From: CAINEC01 sp046303115
GTDB lineage: Bacteria > Bacteroidota > Bacteroidia > AKYH767-A > OLB10
DNA length: 21,726 nt
Assembly (NCBI GenBank): GCA_046303115.1
Contig: JBKCGZ010000188.1
Location: forward strand, 1-21,726
Direction of reading: 5' to 3'
Position 1 is the first letter of the stretch; the number at the start of each line of letters is the position of its first letter. A program made the translations under genes and the position numbers. This document shows, piece after piece, positions 1 to 7,887 of this stretch. The notes beneath the pieces are model-generated. The model had not been told where the DNA came from, searched no databases, and saw only the letters and a list, made by a program, of their open reading frames with translations.

Positions 1-737
1 TGGATAGATTGATGAGATCGTTTTTCGGTTTAGAAGCCGGAATTTCTAATTTCATTTGGAAACCATGGACGATTGTTTCTTATATGTTTTTGCATGATGA
101 TATTTTTCACATCTTGTTTAATATGTTGTTCCTTACTTGGACAGGTAAATTGTTCTCTGAGTATCTCGGTAATCAAAAGTTGAGTGCCACTTATTTTTTA
201 GGTGGTATTTGTGGTGGATTGTTTTATATGGTCGCTTATCAGATCTTTCCAGCGTTTGCTAATCATGATCAGGCGATATTAATTGGCGCATCTGCTGGAG
301 TGCTTGCCGTGTTTTTTGCTGCTGCGACTTTGTTGCCAAATTATACTACGCAACTATTATTTATTGGTAGTATCAAATTGAAATTCCTGGCTATCATTAT
401 GTTTTTACTTTATGCATTTAGTATTCCCAGCGGGAATGCAGGTGGACATATAGCGCATATTGGTGGGGCGTTGTTTGGTTTCGTTTCTATTAAGTTTTTA
501 CAATCCGGAACCGACATCACTAAGTGGTTTTCAAAGTTATTCTCATTTAAATCAAGGTCACGCACGAATATGAAAGTAGTTTATCGCAGTAATGAAAATG
601 CTGACGAGATTTACTTGAATAAACAACGCATGACGCAAGAGAACTTAGATCGCATTCTCGATAAAATAAACCGCTCTGGTTTTGATAGTCTTACCGCCGA
701 CGAAAAAGAGTTTTTGTACAAGGCAAGTGGCAAATAA
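1..737 (+). CDS. Rhomboid family intramembrane serine protease (5' partial)
   Basis: Rhomboids cleave transmembrane substrates inside the membrane. The reading frame is open to the window edge (first whole codon at base 3, reading D-R-L-M-M-less context before the internal TTG at 9 and ATG at 12), so the true start and the first membrane helix probably lie upstream. Numbering from the TTG at 9, the visible signatures are H29-x4-H34-x3-N38 (oxyanion-hole region), G93-A94-S95-A96 with S95 the expected nucleophile, and A149-H150-I-G-G with H150 the expected catalytic base. Both members of the catalytic dyad are therefore present. After the last helix there is a basic linker and a C-terminal stretch (about 195-242, containing ILDKINRSGFDSLTADEKEF) that matches the short cytosolic tail common in Bacteroidota rhomboids. 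The substrate cannot be inferred. The family assignment is firm; only the N-terminus is missing. Confidence 0.93.
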   Translation, partial: DRLMRSFFGLEAGISNFIWKPWTIVSYMFLHDDIFHILFNMLFLTWTGKLFSEYLGNQKLSATYFLGGICGGLFYMVAYQIFPAFANHDQAILIGASAGVLAVFFAAATLLPNYTTQLLFIGSIKLKFLAIIMFLLYAFSIPSGNAGGHIAHIGGALFGFVSIKFLQSGTDITKWFSKLFSFKSRSRTNMKVVYRSNENADEIYLNKQRMTQENLDRILDKINRSGFDSLTADEKEFLYKASGK

Positions 738-825
738 CTATTTTCTCAAATTGGGAAAAGGTTGTGCCGAATAGGGATAAATCAAGTTGTTTTCTCGATT
801 TTGGCTATTAAAAATTCTTTTATAT

Positions 826-838
826 GACATTGAATGTC
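826..838. repeat. 13-bp perfect palindrome upstream of the Cas6-like gene
   Basis: GACATT-G-AATGTC has perfect 6-bp arms around a single central base, about 100 bp before the Cas6-like start codon. It could be an operator for a dimeric regulator. No promoter element with a good match was found beside it: the nearest is TAATATTG at 862-869, one mismatch from TAnnTTTG and without a well-placed -33 element. Its function is inference only. Confidence 0.35.
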
Positions 839-873
839 AAGCATAATTAAAATAAATTTCTTAATATTGCAGA

Positions 874-901
874 CCCATTTGGCCGTTGGTATAATAATGG
901 G
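874..901 (+). repeat. Inverted repeat, possible leader hairpin of the Cas6-like gene
   Basis: CCCATT (874-879) and AATGGG (896-901) are exact inverted repeats separated by 16 bases and lie 34 bases before the ATG at 936. If transcribed, they would form a 6-bp stem with a large loop in the 5' leader. The stem is short and could be chance. It is noted because Cas6 proteins recognise RNA hairpins. Confidence 0.25.
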
Positions 902-935
902 AATACTATACTAAAATTATTAAAAATCTATCCTC

Positions 936-1673
936 ATGCGAGTTAAAATCTCCTTCTTACGCGATCAGGCATCAGCAAACACAATTCCTCTTCATCATCA
1001 GTCTTTATTGTGTGAATCATTAATTCCTATGATTGAAGCAATTGGCGGTGATGCTTCTCAATTTAGTTTCTCTTCATTGAAAGGTACTTCAAAAATTCAA
1101 AACGGATTCATGCGTTTTTTGAGTTCTAAAGTAACTTTAGTGGTATCTAGTTGTCAGGCAGATAAATTAGAGCAATTAGTATCAAAGATTTTTGAACAAC
1201 CTTATTTAGCAGTAGGTAAAATGAACTTAATGCCTCGTAGTCATGAGTCAATCACCGATCCTGAATTCTCAGTTAAGATGCGTTACTTATGCATTAGTCC
1301 ATTGATTCTTGTTGATCCACGTGTTGATGCTGAAAGAAGTCAAATTTCAATTGATCCAACTTCACATGAGTTTTCAGATATTTTATACGAGCAAACATTA
1401 GATCGTATGGAGAAAGCAGGATTTACAGAAGCAGATCTAAATAATTTTGCTGAGTTCGATGCGCAACCAGATCAAGATTACGTTCAGAAAATTAATGAGT
1501 CAGGAAAAAAATTCGCTCGTTACTATAAAGCTAATGATGGTAGCAATATGATGGGATATTTATTACCATTTACATTGCATGCACATGTCGATGTTCACCG
1601 TTTTATCTGGGAATGTGGTATCGGCGCTATGACCGAAGAAGGTTATGGTATGGTAGATATGGTTAAAGAATAA
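936..1673 (+). CDS. Stand-alone Cas6-family (RAMP) endoribonuclease homologue
   Basis: Cas6 proteins cut CRISPR precursor RNA within its repeats. This 245-residue protein is of normal Cas6 length and shows the family's landmarks in order: an N-terminal beta strand; IPLHHQSLLCESLIPMI (17-33), matching the first helix; FSFSSL (43-48), matching the F-[ST]-F-S motif; a central I-S-P-L-I-L stretch (120-125); DPTSHEFSDIL (140-150); and the C-terminal glycine-rich loop ECGIGAMTEEGYGMVDMV (226-243) that ends almost every Cas6. No other cas gene and no repeat array is in the window; the neighbours are housekeeping and envelope genes. The histidine usually found just before FSFS (H46 in Pyrococcus furiosus Cas6) is absent here; H20, H21 and H103 are other candidates. 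The start at 936 fits the family N-terminus. It probably forms a single-gene transcript, since a strong terminator follows directly. Family assignment is by recognised pattern, not by search; the RNA target is unknown. Confidence 0.82.
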   Translation: MRVKISFLRDQASANTIPLHHQSLLCESLIPMIEAIGGDASQFSFSSLKGTSKIQNGFMRFLSSKVTLVVSSCQADKLEQLVSKIFEQPYLAVGKMNLMPRSHESITDPEFSVKMRYLCISPLILVDPRVDAERSQISIDPTSHEFSDILYEQTLDRMEKAGFTEADLNNFAEFDAQPDQDYVQKINESGKKFARYYKANDGSNMMGYLLPFTLHAHVDVHRFIWECGIGAMTEEGYGMVDMVKE

Positions 1674-1696
1674 TATTCGTTAATAAAACATTTTGG

Positions 1697-1731
1697 CAGA
1701 CAGGACTTTTTAAGTCCTGTTTGTTATTTTT
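1697..1731 (+). terminator. Intrinsic terminator after the Cas6-like gene
   Basis: CAGACAGGACTT (1697-1708), a TTT loop, and AAGTCCTGTTTG (1712-1723) form a 12-bp stem with a single G-U pair, followed by TTATTTTT. It lies 23 bp after the stop codon and only 18 bp before the next start codon, so it separates the Cas6-like gene from the downstream transglycosylase gene. Confidence 0.85.
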
Positions 1732-1732
1732 G
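1725..1732 (+). promoter_or_regulatory. Candidate -7 promoter element for the AsmA-GT51 gene
   Basis: TATTTTTG is an exact match to the Bacteroidota -7 consensus TAnnTTTG. It sits inside the T-tract of the preceding terminator and exactly 17 bases before the ATG at 1750. The tamB box has the same sequence and the same spacing to its start codon. No well-placed -33 TTG was found (nearest TTTG at 1692-1695, 29 bases upstream), so this is tentative. Confidence 0.4.
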
Positions 1733-1749
1733 GCCTGCCCCAAAACAAT

Positions 1750-3708
1750 ATGAATTCAAAAAATAAAAAACGATTAGTCATTCTCTTTTCAATCGTTACG
1801 ATTTTAATCATTATCATATTTGCCATCCGACAACCAATTCTAAACTATGTTATCGAGAAGGCAAAAGTTAAAGTAAAGCAGAAATTTAACGCAACACTCG
1901 TTGTTGGTAATGCTGAGTTTAATGGAATACGTGAGCTGTGCATTGATGATGTGGCACTCATTCCCTCTAATGGTGATACGCTTTTCACCTTAAAGCACCT
2001 GAGCGCGAAAATCAGATTGTCGAAATTATTAGTTGGTAAAGTCACTACTCGTTCGTTAGTAGCGCAAGGAATATCTATTACTTTAGTCAAAAAAGATTCA
2101 ATCGATAATTATACTGCCTTTTTGAAAAGTGATAGTAAAAAAGAAGATCAATCAGCAAAAGATAATTCAATCGGACTCAATGAACGTTTCGCTTCTGTTT
2201 ATGAAAAGATTAATGACTTGTTTAATGAGGAAATTACTTTAGAGAATTTTCATTTGTCCTATAAGAACAACGATGTTGTAGAATCCCTCGATTTACCATT
2301 ACTGAATTTTGATGGTGAGAAATTTAATTCTTCATTGGTAATGAATTCCAAAGAAGGAAAATCAGATTGGCAAATTGTGGGTACAGCAAATGCATCAGAA
2401 GGGGAATATGATTTTTCGATGGTACGCAAGTCGTCTAACGTTGTTGCCTTACCGTTTATTGATTTGTATGATGGATTTAAGTTTTGTTTCGACAAAGCCA
2501 ATATTCAATTAAAAGCAGATATCAGTGAAGATAATGTTCCATTCTCTGTTATTTTTTCGATGGATAACTTTCTGGTAAACCACTGGAGAATTTCGCCTGA
2601 AAACGTAGTTATTCCTGCAATGGCTGCTCAATTCAATTTAAACTTTTCAGAGGATAGTGTTTATACAGCTAGTCCAACATTCTTCTCAGTCAATAAACTC
2701 TTGGTGAATTTTCAAACAACATATGCTCGCGGTAAAAAAGGCTATCTGACATTAAATGCTGGCTTCGATGCTCCTAAGGCTCAAGCGCTTTTTGATGCAC
2801 TGCCGCAAGGAATGTTTTCTTCGTTCGTAGGCTTTAGAGCGAATGGTGGATTAGCATATTTGCTTCGCTTTCACTTACCTTTTGATAAACCAGACTTACT
2901 CGACTTTGATTCGAAACTTACTCCAAGTAAATTCAGTGTGACTAGTTGGGGTAATGGCGGATTTACAAAAATGAATACTTCATTTTCATTTACTGCGATG
3001 GATGGAAGTCGACCTGTTCGTTCTTTTTTTGTTGGACCTGAAAATCCTAGTTTTGTTCCGCTTGCTGGCATCTCTCCTTATCTTCAAAACTGCGTACTTA
3101 CATCCGAAGATCCTAGTTTCTTCAATCACGGTGGATTTGTAGAGGAAGCCTTTAAACAATCAATTGCTACCAATTTTAAGAAGGGTAGATTCGTGCGCGG
3201 CGGTAGTACGATATCTATGCAGCTCGTCAAAAATGTTTTCTTGAGTCGTAATAAAACAATTGCACGTAAGCTTGAAGAGGTTTTAATTGTATGGCTCATA
3301 GAGCGTAATCGATTGGTTTCAAAAGAAAGAATGTTTGAAGTCTATTTGAATATTATCGAGTGGGGACCAAATGTTTATGGAATTGGTGAAGCGTCGAATT
3401 ATTATTTTGAAAAGCCAGCATCAGCGTTAAACCTACAGGAATCATGTTTCCTTTCAAGCATTATTCCCCATCCTAAATATTATAAATCGGCATTCGATTC
3501 TACAGGTACTTTCTCGAATTCGATGAAGAACTATTATAAAATGATTGCTAATCGTTTGGTTACACGTGAGAAAATAACTGCGGCAGAGGTGGATACCAAT
3601 TTCCTTCCAATGAATCTATCGCAGGCATGCAAAAATTATCTCATGCCTCCTGATACCTTGGTAATCGATTCATTAGAAGTGGTTGAGCCCCTTGAAATAG
3701 TGGAGTAA
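1750..3708 (+). CDS. Membrane-anchored AsmA-like protein fused to a GT51 peptidoglycan glycosyltransferase domain
   Basis: The protein is predicted to polymerise lipid II into glycan strands on the periplasmic side of the inner membrane. Residues 8-26 form one membrane helix, with the rest outside. Residues about 40-115 have the alternating beta pattern of AsmA/TamB-like N-termini, and beta-rich sequence continues to about 420. The GT51 domain (about 430-600) has all its motifs: EDPSFFNHGG (453-462, catalytic E453), GGSTISMQL (484-492), RKLEE (506-510) and ERMFEVYLN (526-534, E530 as the second conserved glutamate). There is no transpeptidase domain, so it is not a bifunctional penicillin-binding protein and should not be a beta-lactam target. 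It resembles monofunctional glycosyltransferases in activity but is much longer (652 residues). The ATG at 1750 has no Shine-Dalgarno sequence and directly precedes a lysine-rich stretch and the membrane helix, which suits an N-terminal anchor. The GT51 call is firm; the AsmA-like call is by pattern. Confidence 0.88.
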   Translation: MNSKNKKRLVILFSIVTILIIIIFAIRQPILNYVIEKAKVKVKQKFNATLVVGNAEFNGIRELCIDDVALIPSNGDTLFTLKHLSAKIRLSKLLVGKVTTRSLVAQGISITLVKKDSIDNYTAFLKSDSKKEDQSAKDNSIGLNERFASVYEKINDLFNEEITLENFHLSYKNNDVVESLDLPLLNFDGEKFNSSLVMNSKEGKSDWQIVGTANASEGEYDFSMVRKSSNVVALPFIDLYDGFKFCFDKANIQLKADISEDNVPFSVIFSMDNFLVNHWRISPENVVIPAMAAQFNLNFSEDSVYTASPTFFSVNKLLVNFQTTYARGKKGYLTLNAGFDAPKAQALFDALPQGMFSSFVGFRANGGLAYLLRFHLPFDKPDLLDFDSKLTPSKFSVTSWGNGGFTKMNTSFSFTAMDGSRPVRSFFVGPENPSFVPLAGISPYLQNCVLTSEDPSFFNHGGFVEEAFKQSIATNFKKGRFVRGGSTISMQLVKNVFLSRNKTIARKLEEVLIVWLIERNRLVSKERMFEVYLNIIEWGPNVYGIGEASNYYFEKPASALNLQESCFLSSIIPHPKYYKSAFDSTGTFSNSMKNYYKMIANRLVTREKITAAEVDTNFLPMNLSQACKNYLMPPDTLVIDSLEVVEPLEIVE

Positions 3709-3840
3709 TGCTTCTTTATTTCGATTGGTAGTATCACAATCATTTTCCCCTTTTGTTCAGGAAAAATTCTGCTTTCTCACAACAATAATGTTAAAAAACT
3801 ACTGTTTTGGTTAGTAACTTCCCCTTGCGGAATTGCTAAA

Positions 3841-3875
3841 TTTGAGACGCGTGTCGTGTTAGTTTACGACCTTTG
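3841..3875 (+). promoter_or_regulatory. Candidate parE-parC promoter
   Basis: TTTG at 3841-3844 and GACCTTTG at 3868-3875 resemble the Bacteroidota -33 and -7 elements (TTTG and TAnnTTTG, one mismatch), spaced 23 bases apart, the long end of the accepted range. Transcription would begin around 3880, leaving a leader of roughly 25 bases before the parE ATG. Confidence 0.4.
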
Positions 3876-3904
3876 CAAAAATTAATTTTAATTGAAGATT
3901 TAAG

Positions 3905-5806
3905 ATGGCGAAAAAGAACGAATTAACTATTGACCATAACTATACCGAAGATAGTATCCAAAGTCTTGACTGGAAACAGCATATCCGTTTACGTCCCGGA
4001 ATGTATATCGGTAAGTTAGGCGATGGTTCAAGTAAAGATGATGGTATCTATGTTTTGTTGAAAGAGGTAGTTGATAATTGTATCGATGAATATGTGATGG
4101 GGTATGGTAAAAAGATTGAAATTGAAGTAAAAGAAGGCCGTTGCCGCATTCGTGATTACGGGCGTGGAATTCCACTTGGCAAAGTTGTAGAGTGTGTTTC
4201 AAAAATTAATACAGGTGGTAAATACGATAGTCAGGCTTTCCAAAAGTCGGTTGGTTTGAATGGAGTAGGTACGAAAGCCGTTAACGCCCTTTCTTCTTAT
4301 TTTAAAGTACAAGCTGTTCGTCAGGGTAAAACAACTTGGGCAGAGTTCGAAAGAGGTGAACTTACAAAAACGAAACATGAATTACCAACTGATCTAGCAG
4401 ATGGTACTGAAGTATCATTCGATTGTGATGGTGATATTTTTACAGATTACCATTATCGCATGGATTACATCGAAACGATGGTACGTAACTATACGTTTTT
4501 GAATGTTGGTTTAACAATCGTTTTTAACGGACAAGAATTCAGATCAGAAAATGGATTACTTGATTTGTTGAATACGCATATCAGCGATGAACCATTATAT
4601 CCTGTCATTCATTTACGTTCGAAGGACATTGAGATTGCCTTTACGCATACAACTGCTTACGGAGAAGATTATTATTCATTCGTAAACGGACAACATACAA
4701 CACAAGGCGGAACCCACTTAGCAGCGTTCCGAGAAGCATTGGTAAAAACAGCGCGCGACTTTTACGGGAAAGATTTTGATCCTGCAGATGTTCGTACGTC
4801 CATCACTGGCGCAATCAGCGTGCGTATTCAAGAGCCCGTGTTTGAATCGCAAACAAAAACAAAATTAGGTTCTCAAAATACACATCCAGGCGGACCATCA
4901 CTTCGTACTTGGATAATTGACTTTGTAAGTAATCAATTAGATAATTATTTACATAAGCATCCTGAAACAGCTGAAGCTTGGAAGAAGAAAATTCTTCAGA
5001 GTGAAAGGGAAAGAAAAGAAATTGCTGGAATTAAAAAGCTCGCTAATGAAAGAGCTAAGAAAGCAAACCTTCATAATAAAAAACTTCGCGATTGTCGTGC
5101 TCATCTAACGGATATGCGTAACCCTGAAAGAATGAATACTACGTTATTTATTACTGAGGGTGATTCAGCTTCTGGTTCTATTACGATTGCACGTGATGTA
5201 AATACGCAAGCAGTGTTTAGCTTGAAAGGAAAGCCACTTAACTGTTTCGGATTAACAAAAAAGATTGTTTACGAAAACGAAGAGTTTAACCTTTTACAGA
5301 ATGCACTTAACATTGAAGATGGTTTGGAAACGTTACGTTACAACCGAATTGTAATTGCAACTGATGCCGATGTGGATGGTATGCATATTCGTTTGTTGCT
5401 GCTCACTTTCTTCTTACAGTTCTTCCCGGAATTAGTAAAGAATAATCACGTTTACATTCTACAAACGCCTTTATTTCGTGTACGTAATAAAAAAGAAACT
5501 ATTTATTGTTACAGTGATATGGAACGTCAGCTAGCTATTCAAAAGCTAGGGACAAAACCAGAGATTACACGATTTAAGGGACTTGGAGAAATTTCTCCTG
5601 ATGAGTTTAAAAACTTTATCGGAAAGAAAATTCGTCTAGATCCTGTTACACTGCAAGGGGAATCATCATTGCATAGTTTGTTGGATTATTACATGGGTAA
5701 AAATACGCTCGAGCGTCAGGAGTTTATAATAAGTAATCTTCGAATAGAAGAAGAGTTAGAGCCATTAGAAGAAAAAGAAAATGTTGAACTAGAAACGGCT
5801 GAATAA
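3905..5806 (+). CDS. parE: DNA topoisomerase IV subunit B
   Basis: This is the ATPase subunit of a type IIA topoisomerase that decatenates daughter chromosomes together with ParC. The GHKL ATPase domain has E54/N58 in EVVDN, DYGRGIP (84-90) and GLNGVGTKAVN (117-127); the transducer has the lysine of QTKTKL (316-321); the TOPRIM metal site has E418 in ITEGDSASGS and the D487-A-D489-V-D491 triad; RFKGLGEI (556-563) is near the C-terminus. The length of 633 is normal. The N-terminal wording (SLDWKQHIRLRPGMYIG) and the direct pairing with a ParC-type subunit indicate topoisomerase IV rather than gyrase. It is first in an operon with parC 11 bp downstream. The acidic tail after 610 is variable sequence. 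Confidence 0.93.
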   Translation: MAKKNELTIDHNYTEDSIQSLDWKQHIRLRPGMYIGKLGDGSSKDDGIYVLLKEVVDNCIDEYVMGYGKKIEIEVKEGRCRIRDYGRGIPLGKVVECVSKINTGGKYDSQAFQKSVGLNGVGTKAVNALSSYFKVQAVRQGKTTWAEFERGELTKTKHELPTDLADGTEVSFDCDGDIFTDYHYRMDYIETMVRNYTFLNVGLTIVFNGQEFRSENGLLDLLNTHISDEPLYPVIHLRSKDIEIAFTHTTAYGEDYYSFVNGQHTTQGGTHLAAFREALVKTARDFYGKDFDPADVRTSITGAISVRIQEPVFESQTKTKLGSQNTHPGGPSLRTWIIDFVSNQLDNYLHKHPETAEAWKKKILQSERERKEIAGIKKLANERAKKANLHNKKLRDCRAHLTDMRNPERMNTTLFITEGDSASGSITIARDVNTQAVFSLKGKPLNCFGLTKKIVYENEEFNLLQNALNIEDGLETLRYNRIVIATDADVDGMHIRLLLLTFFLQFFPELVKNNHVYILQTPLFRVRNKKETIYCYSDMERQLAIQKLGTKPEITRFKGLGEISPDEFKNFIGKKIRLDPVTLQGESSLHSLLDYYMGKNTLERQEFIISNLRIEEELEPLEEKENVELETAE

Positions 5807-5817
5807 TATTTTTAAAA

Positions 5818-7887
5818 ATGCAGAAAGATTTGGATAATTCGAAAGATAAAAGAGATGAACAACATGGTCAGGTAGGAACCATGTACCAGAATTGGTTTTT
5901 AGATTATGCTTCTTATGTAATCATGGAGCGTGCAGTGCCTTATCTCGATGACGGTGTAAAGCCTGTTCAACGAAGAGTATTGCATGCAATGTGGGAGTTA
6001 GAAGATGGTCGTTATAATAAGGTAGCGAATATCATCGGACATACGATGAAGTATCATCCGCATGGTGATGTTTCTATTGGTGATGCATTAGTGCAAATAG
6101 GACAAAAGAATTTATTAATCGATACGCAGGGGAACTGGGGTAATATTTTTACAGGTGATAGTGCAGCTGCTTCTCGTTACATTGAAGCTCGTTTGAGCAA
6201 GTTTGCTTTAGAAGTTTTATATAACCCTAAAACAACAATATGGCAATCTTCTTATGATGGTAGAAATAAAGAGCCTGTTGCATTACCAGTTAAATTTCCT
6301 TTGTTGCTTGCATTAGGTGTTGAAGGGATTGCTGTTGGATTAGCTTGTAAAATTTTACCTCACAACTTCATCGAATTGATTGAAGCTTCTATCGATTCTT
6401 TACGTGGTAAAAAAGTAAATCTTGTCCCTGATTTCCCAACAGGTGGTATCGCCGATTTTTCTAAGTACAATGATGGTTTAAGAGGTGGAAAAATTCGTGT
6501 GCGTGCGGTCATCGAGAAGAAAGATAAAAAGACACTTGTTGTCAAAGAAATTCCTTTTGGTACAACTACTTCAAGCTTGATTGATTCGATTCTTGCAGCA
6601 AATGAAAAGGGTAAAATTAAAATCAAAAAAGTAGAAGATAATACAGCTGCGAACGTAGAAGTTGTTATTCATCTTCATCCTGATTCATCCGAAGATATTG
6701 ATAAAACAATTGAAGCTTTATATGCATTCACAGATTGTGAAGTAAGTATCTCACCTAACTCTTGTGTTATCCTTGATGGTAAGCCACAGTTTTTATCGGT
6801 GAATGAAATTTTACGTCTTACAGCTTTAAATACAATGGAGTTGTTAAAGCGTGAATTGCAAATTCGCCTCGGAGAATTAGAAGAGAACTGGCATTTTAGC
6901 TCTTTAGAAAAGATTTTCATTGAAAAGAAAATCTATCGTAACATCGAAGATTGTGAGACATGGGAAGCAGTGATGGAAACAATACATAAGGGATTAAAAC
7001 CTTATAAGAAAATGTTCTATCGTGATATTACAGATGAAGATGTAGTTCGCTTGACAGAAATTAAAATTAAGCGTATTTCTAAGTTTGATGCTTTCAAAGC
7101 TGATGAACATATCAAAGGTTTGGAAGATGAAATCAAAGCAGTGAAATACGATCTTGATAATATCAAGAACTACACAATTAATTTCTATAAGAACTTACTA
7201 AAGAAATACGGAAAGGGTAAAGAACGTAAAACACAAATCAGCGAATTCGAAACAATCGTAGCTTCTAAAGTAGTTATCAATAATGCGAAGCTTTATGTTA
7301 ATCGCGCAGAAGGCTTCGTAGGTATTGGCCTTAAGAAAGATGAGTTTGTTGCTGACTGTTCGGATATAGATGACGTTATAGCGTTTACTTCGGATGGTAA
7401 AGTGATGGTAACGAAAGTTTCAGATAAATCATACATAGGAAAAGATATTATTCACGTTACTGTATTTAAAAAGGATCAGGACGAAAACACTGTTTACAAT
7501 ATGATTTATCAAGATGGTTCTAAAGGTGCTATCATGATGAAGCGTTTCACCATTGGTGGTGTTACGCGTGATAAAGCTTATGATCTTACAAAAGGTCTAT
7601 TAGGATCACGTATTCTTTATCTTTCAGTAAGCACGCCGAGTGATGGACCAACAGTGATTGTGAAGTTGAAGCCGAAACCAAAGTTGAGAAATTTAGAATC
7701 GGTGATTTATTTCGGAAGCCAATTAATAAAAGGAAGAGGTGTGCAAGGTAATGTTGTGACTAAATTCCCGATTTTAAAAGTGGTGGAAGCAAGTGCTGAT
7801 CAGGTAACACAATTAAGAAAGAAACAACCTGATTTGTTTTTACCTCCAACTAAAGATGATAAGTCACAAATGAAACTAGAGATATAA
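5818..7887 (+). CDS. parC: DNA topoisomerase IV subunit A
   Basis: This is the DNA-cleaving partner of ParE. The catalytic tyrosine is Y121 in AAASRYIEARLS. The region that determines quinolone response reads HPHGDVSIGD (80-89): the position of E. coli GyrA Ser83 is V85 and that of Asp87 is D89. The breakage-reunion domain covers about 20-330, a long helical region follows to about 470, and a beta-pinwheel C-terminal domain covers about 475-660 with KGRGVQGNVV as a late blade motif. No gyrase-type QRRGGKG box is present, which supports ParC over GyrA. At 689 residues it is shorter than the roughly 850-900 residues I recall for many Bacteroidota ParC proteins, so the C-terminal domain or its tail may be reduced; the stop overlaps the next start cleanly and no frameshift is visible. 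Confidence 0.92.
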   Translation: MQKDLDNSKDKRDEQHGQVGTMYQNWFLDYASYVIMERAVPYLDDGVKPVQRRVLHAMWELEDGRYNKVANIIGHTMKYHPHGDVSIGDALVQIGQKNLLIDTQGNWGNIFTGDSAAASRYIEARLSKFALEVLYNPKTTIWQSSYDGRNKEPVALPVKFPLLLALGVEGIAVGLACKILPHNFIELIEASIDSLRGKKVNLVPDFPTGGIADFSKYNDGLRGGKIRVRAVIEKKDKKTLVVKEIPFGTTTSSLIDSILAANEKGKIKIKKVEDNTAANVEVVIHLHPDSSEDIDKTIEALYAFTDCEVSISPNSCVILDGKPQFLSVNEILRLTALNTMELLKRELQIRLGELEENWHFSSLEKIFIEKKIYRNIEDCETWEAVMETIHKGLKPYKKMFYRDITDEDVVRLTEIKIKRISKFDAFKADEHIKGLEDEIKAVKYDLDNIKNYTINFYKNLLKKYGKGKERKTQISEFETIVASKVVINNAKLYVNRAEGFVGIGLKKDEFVADCSDIDDVIAFTSDGKVMVTKVSDKSYIGKDIIHVTVFKKDQDENTVYNMIYQDGSKGAIMMKRFTIGGVTRDKAYDLTKGLLGSRILYLSVSTPSDGPTVIVKLKPKPKLRNLESVIYFGSQLIKGRGVQGNVVTKFPILKVVEASADQVTQLRKKQPDLFLPPTKDDKSQMKLEI

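Noticed and set aside
741..759. Hairpin TTTTCTC/GGGAAAA as terminator of the rhomboid gene
   Set aside because: The stem is short and AT-rich, contains a U-G pair, and no T-tract follows.
738..935. Possible CRISPR array or repeat near the Cas6-like gene
   Set aside because: I saw no 24-40 bp direct repeats with regular spacing here or elsewhere in the window; only short inverted repeats are present.
1750..3708. Penicillin-binding protein 1C or bifunctional PBP
   Set aside because: No SxxK, SxN or KTG transpeptidase motifs follow the glycosyltransferase domain, which ends close to the C-terminus.
3927..4202. 91-codon minus-strand frame inside parE
   Set aside because: It is antisense to the conserved ATPase domain of parE and its composition (rich in H, Y, L, R) is typical of a shadow frame.
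3905..7887. Reading the pair as gyrase GyrB/GyrA
   Set aside because: Adjacent B and A subunits of this wording, and the lack of a gyrase QRRGGKG box in the A subunit, fit topoisomerase IV better.
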